Shown: positions 55,974 to 64,000 of the stretch, piece by piece
Numbering within the stretch: position 1 is the stretch's first letter
Layout: the number at the start of each line of letters is the position of its first letter
Assembly (NCBI GenBank): GCA_015501605.1
Contig: JADNRZ010000038.1
Location: 214,577-278,576, forward strand
DNA: 64,000 nt
Source: Panaeolus papilionaceus
Lineage: Eukaryota; Basidiomycota; Agaricomycetes; Agaricales
Reading direction: 5' to 3'
The notes under the pieces: generated by a model
Database searches by the model: none
Told to the model about the DNA's origin: nothing
What the model saw: only the letters and a program-made list of their open reading frames with translations
Made by a program: the position numbers and the translations under genes

Positions 55974-56618
55974 GGTGGAGGTAGTAAATGAGATACAAGT
56001 TGGTTCTGAGGTATTCAAGGCGGAAATGGCACACTTAATATAGCAAAAGGGCGGCCAGGGTCGTGAAAACCAGAGATAATAGATCTTGATTTGCGGGTCA
56101 TAAGCAATCGCCGTAAATTTTGCTGAGCTAGTCCATACCGTTATGCATCTTCGGGCTTTTGGCCTAGCTCAAAATAAGAAAAAACAAGTTGGAGTGGCAT
56201 GATTAAAAGTTCACTCACGAATACATAACTCTTGATTCCGATTCGCGGCTTATTCCCCAGCCCCCAAGTTCGTCTGCCCCCCCTGTGTCCCCTCTCCCTC
56301 CCAATAATTCCTCCTTTGTGATAAGTGCACGACTCGCCCCCTTTCCTGTTCGCTGCATCAACGCCCCCGTCTGTTGTGTCCTTGTGTCTGGTCCATATTC
56401 TGTACACCACGCAATACTGTCAAAGGTCCAAAGTAAGTCTTTACTCTGTCGACTTCAACATCATGGCTCACCATGTAACAAGCCTACTTGTTCCCTTGAA
56501 AATATTGCACACATAGCTCGATTGGGATTTCACTGGTGCTTTTGTTCCAAGGTCTGTCGGCTCCTAACATCGTCAGTAAGATGCTGTGCTGATTACCTCT
56601 CTCAGATACAAGCCTACC
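55974..56618. other. intergenic between divergent accessory genes
   Basis: No gene supported; may contain an upstream exon of the accessory gene at 56619, since small frames with donor-like GTAAGT words occur near 56440. Confidence 0.4.
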
Positions 56619-59098
56619 ATGGTTCATCCAGGTGCATTCGCAGGTCTGCGAAAGGAGTTTTTGATGTCTCAAAAACCGGATTATGAGGCCGCTGTCAATA
56701 CCGGTCATTCAAAGGACGCTATAGCTATAATTCAGCAAAAGTACCACAAGAGGTTTCCACCGTCATTACCTCACGATCAGGAGCCGTCGAAAGAGCATTT
56801 GGATTCTGTCAACGATGATGAACCTGATGAAGAGCTAGAAGAGCCAGACAAAGACAGATTATCCGAAGCAGAATATGGTGTAGCAGTGATGGTGCATACA
56901 TTGCTTGCCAATGGGATCGCATACAGGAATGCGGTAAGTCGTGTTTTGTTTGTCTGTAATTGGACCCCAAGCTGATGAGCCTTCAGCAAATCAAACGGTG
57001 GTTCGCTTACCAGTACCTTAAGGACCACGACCTTGATCCTCTTGAGTCTGGCGCCGAAAATCCTTATTTTGCCCTCCTCTCACGTCTCTCTGGAACTGGT
57101 GCAACTGCTCCCCATGCTATCATACCCCGAAACCTATGGCGGAAGATGGCTTCTGCTGAGATCGAGGCAGTTGTGAAGGATCGCGCGAAGGCAACCAAAG
57201 CAAATCTGAAAAAGGGTTTGGCTGGTATTAGAGCCACTGTTACAACTGAGCTCTACAATTGGCTCCCTCAATCCGAAAGAGACCAATGGAAGAGAATGGC
57301 AGAGGAAGAGAGTTGGGTTGCTACAGAAAACTGGAAGAAGTACTTAGCAGAGGGCCTGTCGACAAGTCCTAAGGACCGACAAAGGTATGTTTTCATCTCA
57401 GTTATCCACAACGATTACTGACTACATTTTTTAGGTGCATCGAGTCCTTAATTCGATTTGTTCAACCAATATTGGATGGAATCTGTAACGCTACGGGGTG
57501 GAAAGCAACCCTCATCGCAGGGGGACCTGAACCAGCAAAAGGCGGCAAACTGAGCATTGTCAGGTATGTATCACCATATTCCTTGTCGTATTTTCTTTCA
57601 TATTCTAATCCAATTTTACTATTCTTTAGTGTCCACTCCGGCACAACTAAGGGGTCTGTGAATATGAACTTTGGACGTGCAGAGCATGTACGTTACTCCA
57701 AGTACATCACACCAACCTATGCCTCCTTTCTGAAACAATGCTACTGTAAGTTTATTTATTACTCTGACCATTACATTGATCCTGATGACAGTTATGTAGC
57801 CACAGAAGAGTGTAAGGAGCGTGCATTGGACGAAGGGGAGGGCTTTGTTGGTCTGGATGGAAATGCTGATGAAACACCAGATGCAAACATCGACGACATT
57901 GGTTTTCCTCAAACCACAGCTAGCGACGACAGCCAACAAGCCAAATCAACCACCACTTCAGCCTCAACCTCAACCTCAACCTCCACCACGACCTCTAATT
58001 CTAGCAACGTAACTGCGCCACCACTCAGACCAAGTGGGCTAAGCTTCACATCCATTCGCGGCTCCCCCCCTGCTTCTCCTCCTGCTTCTCCTTGTCTTTC
58101 GCATCATGGTTCTTCATTTCCCTTACCACCTGCATCTCCCGCTCCCTTACCGCCTGCGTCTCCTGTTCCCTCACCTCCTGCGTCTCCTGTTCCCTCACCT
58201 CCTGCGTCTCCCACCCCTTTACCCTCTATTCCACCACCACTCGCATCCATCCCTAACTCACACCCAGGAGCCAACTTAGTATCACCCAAAGACCACCGCG
58301 AGGATGATACAAATGCAAATGGGAAGAGACCGTTGAAGGATACCAATGACGATTCCATGCGAGATGTGGGAAAGGCGCATGAAGTCGAGCACAGGCAATC
58401 CAAGAGGCCTCGTCCTCTCAAAGCTGTGAACAACAACGTCAGTTCCCAGCTTTCGTCTTCCAGAAAGACTTCACAACCCAAGAATCAACCCAAATCCAAA
58501 CCCAAGTCATCCCAACCTGCTTCCACGTCCAAAACCGATTCCTCCCTGCTGACAGTCCATCTGCACCGAAATGGTTTTCAGAGTGGTCTCAAGTCTTCAA
58601 GACGGAGTCGAGGAACATCGGGCCCAAGAAGGAATGGATGGGTGGGGAATGGGATGATTTGGTCAAGGAATGGGAGTTGTTTGAGTTGGAAAACGGTTTC
58701 AAGGAGAAAGGCAGGCTGTCGTCCACAAATCGGCCCGAATGTGTTCATCTGTGGATCAAGAATGGTCGCAGAACAACCTTTCGTCCTGACATCGGCAATG
58801 TTCTGGAAGCCCAAAGACAGTTTAAGACTTGGTGGGAGCACCTTCAACCAGCATGGAGGAAAACGGACGGGGGAGCTGTGGTTAGTAAGCGGGTACATGG
58901 AGACTGGTCCTCCTTGGATTACGCTGGCCAGAATGGTCTTTTTAGTGCGGTAGCGGCCTTATTTTTATTGGTCTGGCATCACACCCCAAGGGCAGAACTC
59001 GTTTTCCGTGGGTGTTTGCTGTTGAAGATGCAACCGCTGCTATTGCTGCACTTCAGGCATCCTCCTCTCGCTCCAAGCATTCCTCTCATTCTAAATAG
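56619..59098 (+). pseudogene. conserved mushroom accessory protein of the KDZ element, frameshifted near its end
   Basis: Start ATG 56619 (MVHPGAFAGLRKEFL). Introns: 56933-56986, 57386-57434, 57564-57629 and about 57748-57798. The N-terminal half is helical with KRWFAYQYLKDHDLDPLE, PRNLWRKMASAEIE, LPQSERDQWKRMAEEE and a strand-rich SVHSGTTKGSVNMNFG. A long linker of Ser-Pro-Pro-Ala repeats follows (58065-58230), with a basic KRP stretch. The C-terminal domain (PKWFSEWSQVFKTE, GRLSSTNRPE, HGDWSSLD, GQNGLFSAVAALF) lies in another frame than the linker, and the last part (VFAVEDATAAIAAL) in a third, so there are at least two frameshifts (about 58540 and 58960). Such proteins are common hypothetical proteins in mushroom genomes. 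Function unknown. Confidence 0.55.
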
Positions 59099-59505
59099 AA
59101 TTTGGCCCAGTTCCTCCCCATACCCCCATTTGCCATCCACCAGTCATATTCCTTCATCCTAATTCCTGTTTTAATCCCCCTTTACTCATTTTATATCATC
59201 GTCTTCACCCATAGTTTCATCTTGTCCCATTTCCTGTTGAAATGCCTTCTTCGCTATTTTAGCTCCTCATCCATGTCCATAGATTTAGATTCTGCTATAG
59301 ATATGTCCATTCCTCCCCCTCCCCCCCTCTCTCGATTTACTAGAATTTTATTGAATTTTACTCCCCTATTTTCCTGACATTTTATGAGTCTTTTTTCTGG
59401 ATTTTACAACGACGACGATTTGGTAAGTGTGATAACCTTCATTTATCAAATTAATCTAATTTAGAATGGGTTAATTTTGGACACTACATCCAAATCCTCG
59501 CCGAT
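59099..59505. other. CT-rich spacer before the right terminal repeat
   Basis: Nothing recognised. Confidence 0.4.
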
Positions 59506-60115
59506 GCAGACCCCCATTCCCGACCCCTACAACATTGAAAATGGGTCATAATATTCATATTAAATCGTCTTTTCATGCTTACATCCCACCCCGCCGATTT
59601 CCCCCTGCCTGCCTCCCAAATCGTCTATTTACCCCTATTTGATTATATTTCAACATTATCCAAACCCATCCCGCTGAATCCTCCCATTCCCGACCTCCCA
59701 CCATGTCGGAGATGGTTCCAATAATTATTATCATATCCCGACCACCTGATTTCACCCTCCCTGCGCCCGATTCCACCCCTCGCCCTTTTAATACCCTGCC
59801 CTTTTTAATCCCCCCCCCCCGCCCTTTTTAACCCCCGCCCTTTTTAATCCCCGCCCTTTTTAATTCCCCCCTGCCCGATTTCACCCCCCCCCCCCCCCCC
59901 CCACCCTTTTTAATCCCCCGCCCGCCCCAGTAGCAATGTACCCTATCCCGCCCTCTTATATTTGTAGTATTTACACTTGTTTACATACCCGCCCAATAAT
60001 ATCTGACTGCCGACCTATTGCTTATTAAGACCCTCACTGTACAAGTATGGATTTGATACATACCCGGGGACTGTACAATTACAGTCCTGATATATGAAAC
60101 TAGCCTCAAAGGGTG
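59506..60115 (-). repeat. right terminal inverted repeat of the KDZ element
   Basis: 610 bp, inverted copy of 44645-45201. It is 53 bp longer, mostly from an expanded C-rich tract (59808-59925, units CCCGCCCTTTTTAA and a run of 17 or more C at about 59887). Outside that tract the two copies differ at only a few positions. Confidence 0.9.
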
Positions 60116-60619
60116 AGAAGATGATATTAGGACTGCCGTGGCTGCAAGAAACGAACCCTGACATCGACTGGAAGACGGCCTCTTTTAACTGGAGGACTTC
60201 CATGGAAGAAGAAACGGATCAGGAGATCCACCGAATAGAAACCTGGAACAAGATACCCGATTGGTACCCGACCAACACGCCATCCTGGACGAAACCACGA
60301 TGCCGCACTAGAATCCCATGTAAGGCTAATGCTGGGGAAGAACACGACAACGAACCGAACAAACACCCTTGAAACAACAACCGGACGATCGTAACATCTT
60401 TTATAAAGAAGGTTGCGAAGAAACCCAAGAAACCTGGATCCATGCCGCCCTGACCCATTCTCAAGCATTCGCCAGAAATTTCGACAAGAAACGAGAATCT
60501 TCCGATCCCCTTGACATCGTTCCCCACATACCATCCTGGATCTCCGTATTTCCGAAGAAGCCTCCGACACCTTGCCTGCCATAAACCATGGGACCACGAG
60601 ATCAAGCTCAAACCCGATT

Positions 60620-61990
60620 TCGTCGAAAATCGTCAAAGTTTACCCACTCAACCCGGAACAGGAAAGAGCAACTAAGGAATTTATCGACGAACATCTCAAG
60701 AAAGGAACGATCCGCCCTAGCGACTCCCCCAAGCTTCGGATTCTTCTATGTACCGAAAAAGGACGCCAACTCCAAACTCCCCCTGCCAAGATTATCGCCA
60801 CCTGAACGAAGGAACTGTCAAGAACGCTTATCCCTACCTCTTGTCACCGACCTCATGGATAAACTCAAAGGCGCCAAGTATTTCACCAAGCTTGACGTCC
60901 GATGGGGTTACAACAATATCCGCATCAAAGAAGGAGACGAATGGAAAGCCGCCTTCAAGACCAAGTTCGGACTTTTCGAACCTGGTCATGTTCTTTGGCC
61001 TCTGTAACTCGCCTGCGACGTTCCAATCGATGATGGACAACATCTTCATCAAGCAGATCGACAACGGTTATTATCATCTATATGGACGACATCCTTATCT
61101 ACGCCACCAACAAAGAAGACCTCGAACGATACACCAAAGAAGTACTCCAGATTATGAAAGACAACGACCTATATCTGAAACCCGAAAAATGCGAATTCGC
61201 CAAGACCAGTGTGGCCTACTTAGGATTTATCATCGAACACAACAAGATCTCCATGGACCCCTCGAAACTGCGGAATTAAAGAATGGCCGCCCCAAGACCC
61301 TCAAACAAGTCCGATCATTCTTAGGCTTTGGCAACTTCTACCGAAAATTCATCCGACACTACTCCGACATCGCCAGACCCCTGAACGACCTCCTTAGGAA
61401 AGAACGCCCCTTCGAATGGGGAGAAGCCCAACAAACGCATTTGACAACCTGAAAGAACGATTTTCCCAAGAACCTGTACTCGCCATGCCCGACCTCGACC
61501 GACCTTTCCAAATAGAATCCGACGCCTCCCAGTATGCTTATGGAGCGTCCTGACACAGACCGACGCCAACGGAAAACGCCACCCTGTCTGCTTCCTTTCT
61601 CGATCATTTTCCCCTGCCGAACAAAACTATCAATCTTCGATCGCGAACTCCTCGGAATTATCCGCACCATAGAAGAATGGAAACATTACATCCTGGGATC
61701 TCCTCACACGACACATCCTCTCCGATCACAAGAACCTACCTATTGGCGCTCCCCTCAGAAGCTCAATGGCCGACAAGCACATGGTTCTTATCTATCTGAA
61801 TATGACCTTAACCTTGTTCACACCCCAGGAGATAAAATGATTCAATCTGATGCGCTCTCTCGACGACCCGACCTAGTCCCAGAAGGCGATAACGAAGAAA
61901 ACACAGACATCACAGTACTCCCGACTCCCTATTTGTCAACCTCATCGACCTCGAACTCCAAGAAAGAATCGCAACTGCCAAATCTTTAGA
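60620..61990 (+). pseudogene. gypsy reverse transcriptase and RNase H, frameshifted
   Basis: Reverse transcriptase: [18 protein letters not shown], then [19 protein letters not shown], then YMDDILIYA at about 61080-61108 with the catalytic Asp pair, then YLGFIIEHN. RNase H-type sequence: [17 protein letters not shown] near 61500, DRELLGIIRTIEEWKHY at 61640 and LVHTPGDKMIQSDALSRRPD at about 61810-61875. These blocks fall in several frames separated by stops at about 61006, 61277, 61450 and 61551. Each motif is well preserved, so the lesions are single-base changes in otherwise conserved sequence. In life the enzyme would copy the element RNA; here it cannot. Confidence 0.8.
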
Positions 61991-62149
61991 CAAAGACGCC
62001 ACGAAAGCTGAATTACTGTTATCGACAAAAACGTATCTTCAGGAACCTCCCTCAATGACTGGTCCTACGAAGAAGGCGACTATGGGAAACTTCTCTTCTA
62101 CAAAGAAAAGGTTTACGTCCCTAAAGATAACGAACTCCGCCGCTCCATT

Positions 62150-63360
62150 GTTCACCATTTCCACGACACCGTTTCCGCTGGACACCCTGGAGAATTAGAA
62201 ACGTTCAACTCTATCTCCACCACGCATTGGTGGCCCGGATGCGACAATTCATCAAGTCATACGTCAAAGGATGTGCCACCTGTCAACAGTTCAAAATCAA
62301 CCAACCCACACGACCCACTCTAGTTCCGATTGAACCCCGAAATCTCTAAACCCTTTGCCCAGACATCTATGGATCTTATCACCGACCTTCCGCCATCGAA
62401 AGGATTTGACTCTATTCTTTCCGTGGTGGACCACGGCCTTACGAAGGGGGTAATTTTGCTACCTTGCACGAAAACGATCAATTCAGAAGGTCGCCAAACT
62501 CCTACTCGACAACCTTTACAAACGTTTTGGATTACCTGACTCTATCACTTCAGACAGAGACCCAGATTGCTCCACGCCTTCAAAGAACTCCTAAAACTCC
62601 TCGAAATCGAATCCAGACTCCACCGCTTATCATCCACAGACCGACGGCACCACAGAACGCTACAACCAAGAAATCGAAACCTACCTTTCCATTTATTGTA
62701 TCTCTAACCCAGAAGACTGGGTCGACGCACTCCCTATCTCGAATTCACACACAATAACGCCGACATTCCGACCGCCACATACCCATTCGAACTCATGCTA
62801 GGAACAACCCCACTCAAATCCGATCGCTTTCGAACATTCCATTCACCCTTCTGTGGAAGACAAACTTGGACCCTAGTCCAAATGCGTCAAGAAGCAATGC
62901 CCCCACACCCACGCAGAAACCGCATGATCACCCGCAGCAAAAACCCTCACACCCTTTCAAACTCGGACAACAAGTATGGCTAGAAGCGAAGAACCTAGAC
63001 TTGGTACCAATAAGAAAATTTCCTCCAAACGTCAAGGACCATTTCCGATCTCCGAAGTCTTAGGACCTGTCACTTATAGACTCCGACTCCCTTTCTATTG
63101 GAAAATTCACGACGTCTTCCATGCCAACCTTCTCACCCTATCACGAAACCCCAGAACATGGCCGAATTTCCCAGAACCACCGCCTGACCTTATCGGCGGA
63201 GAAGAAGAATACGAAGTGAATCTATTCTCCACCATCGAGGGAAACCACCAACCGGGAATATATGGTATCGTGGAAAGGCTTCCCACCGTTTCATAATTCC
63301 TGGGAACCAGAAAACCTTGTCAACGCCCCTGATATCCTTTCGCTTATAAAAGAAGACGCA
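62150..63360 (+). pseudogene. gypsy integrase and chromodomain, frameshifted
   Basis: The zinc-binding HHCC region is legible near 62150-62300 (HFHDTVSAGHPGE, then CATCQQFK in another frame). The catalytic core begins with [22 protein letters not shown] near 62370 and continues in other frames through the HPQTDG-like segment (about 62630). The C-terminal part contains LGPVTYRLRLPFYWKIHDVFH (about 63060-63120). A chromodomain-type end follows, with GFPPFHNSWEPENLV near 63275-63320, in a different frame from its start. Chromodomains direct such elements to heterochromatin. At least five frameshifts. Not functional. Confidence 0.75.
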
Positions 63361-63411
63361 AACTCATCTAAATCCCCAACAAATCCTCTTCTACACACAA
63401 TAACAAGCTTC

Positions 63412-63869
63412 ACTATGACTCCACACCCCTCTCTTCTCTTACTGCTCCCAAACCGTTCGCATCCTCTCCCGCTCAAGGATCTTTCTCCGATCCTCCTACC
63501 TGCTTCTCCTGTCTTCCGCAATCCATGTCTGACTCCGAATTCATCCCCACACCAAAACCCTCATCGCCGAAGCAAAACAACAAGGACGCATCCTCGAAGA
63601 AGAAGCAAAGACATCAGAATCCAAGATCCCTGAAATCCAAAGCCTCAACGACGTCCTCAAAACCCTTGTCGCTGCCCACACTATCACCACCAACACCGCC
63701 CTCAACCCCAATGACGCTTCAGCTTGGGAAATCCCAAAGGAAACCCCAAGCACCACTCATGACGTACCTCATCACCTTCGATGAATTCGTCAATATCTTC
63801 CGAGATTCGGAAGATTACAAAAACCTCGCCTGGACACTCCCTTTCAACGACGCCCTACTTCCCCAATGA
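63412..63869 (+). pseudogene. unrecognised frame(s) downstream of the gypsy chromodomain, possible coiled coil
   Basis: After the chromodomain, an ATG at 63525 starts MSDSEFIPTPK. In a neighbouring frame the following 180 bases read as a helical stretch (LIAEAKQQGRILEEEAK), and the last part in the first frame reads DEFVNIFRDSEDYKNLAW, ending at a stop at 63867-63869. Again single-base shifts separate the pieces. It could be a small additional ORF of the gypsy element or gag-like sequence of a following element. No assignment. Confidence 0.35.
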
Positions 63870-64000
63870 ACATGGATAGTCATATCGCCCAAACCGCGAA
63901 CAAGTCCTAAAGTTATACACGGCCATCAATGCTCATGAAAAGGCTGCTGCAACTTATTGGAATATAGGCTGTTCCCAATTCGAGTCGTTCTGCACTGAAC

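Larger units (their letters stand above)
44645..60115. mobile_element. 15.5-kb KDZ-type DNA transposon with 0.6-kb terminal inverted repeats and TET/JBP cargo
   Basis: The block from 44645 and the block ending at 60115 are near-identical inverted copies beginning CACCCTTTGAGGCTAG. Between them lie a KDZ transposase (minus), a TET/JBP-type dioxygenase remnant (plus), an acidic gene (minus) and an accessory gene (plus), arranged divergently around a 1-kb central region (51511-52478). KDZ elements carrying TET/JBP dioxygenases are known from basidiomycetes (Iyer and colleagues described the association), so gene content and ends agree. I see no target-site duplication: flanks are ...TAATAGAT and AGAAGATG... 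The right flank is Ty3/gypsy sequence and the left is not. Confidence 0.8.
60116..63360 (+). mobile_element. decayed chromodomain-type Ty3/gypsy retrotransposon, 5' part missing
   Basis: The pol order is legible across shifting frames: end of protease (MILGLPWLQETNPDIDW, about 60121), reverse transcriptase (60640-61280), RNase H (61440-61850), integrase (62150-62800) and chromodomain (63080-63350). The first base outside the KDZ repeat is already protease coding sequence, so gag, the protease start and the 5' LTR are missing. Single-base frameshifts occur about every 100-300 bp, so no long product is possible. No LTR was recognised downstream within the window. Confidence 0.85.

Noticed and set aside
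1..64000. tRNA and rRNA genes
   Set aside because: No cloverleaf-like segment with convincing A and B boxes and no rRNA-like sequence were seen; an automated scan would be needed to exclude them fully.

Overview
The window looks like genomic DNA of a mushroom-forming basidiomycete (Agaricomycetes). Most genes are split by introns of about 45-70 bases with GT-AG borders and CTAAC-like branch sites. The recognisable families also point that way: a KDZ transposase with a CxC2 cysteine cluster, a TET/JBP-type dioxygenase of the KDZ-associated kind, a DUF6532 protein, a WRKY-GCM1 zinc-finger transposase and Byr4-like sequence. No identification to species is possible from sequence alone.

1-14.4 kb holds lineage-specific genes of unknown function: the 3' end of a gene entering from outside, a divergent pair (452-1669 minus, 2217-4256 plus), a 448-residue protein with a possible PD-(D/E)XK signature (8578-9924 minus), and a family of small proteins. 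The small-protein family is present as two copies of a two-gene unit (5082/6532 and 10466/12158) plus a fifth member at 38969. A 175-bp foldback element lies at 13130-13304.

14.4-35 kb is the metabolic part: farnesyl diphosphate synthase, three intact and two or three decayed copies of one GNAT acyltransferase family, a PsiD/phosphatidylserine-decarboxylase-like enzyme, and two short-chain dehydrogenases, one with an in-frame stop. A transposon with a WRKY-GCM1 zinc-finger transposase (about 20.06-25.22 kb) sits in the middle. The set could be a natural-product locus or simply a paralogue nest; sequence alone does not decide.

36-44.6 kb contains a truncated Byr4-like gene joined to a Copia fragment (gag plus one LTR), a small membrane protein whose stop codon lies in that LTR, the fifth small-protein gene, a DUF6532 gene and a coiled-coil gene.

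44,645-60,115 is the most striking region: a 15.5-kb DNA transposon bounded by near-identical terminal inverted repeats of 557 and 610 bp. It carries a KDZ transposase (1,140 residues once a nested insertion is discounted), a frameshifted TET/JBP-type 2-oxoglutarate/Fe(II) dioxygenase, an acidic protein gene and a further accessory gene. The transposase is interrupted by a 2,357-bp element with 13-bp inverted repeats and a 2-bp target duplication, and that element itself contains two palindromic repeats. The right end abuts a decayed chromodomain-type Ty3/gypsy element that runs almost to the window end.
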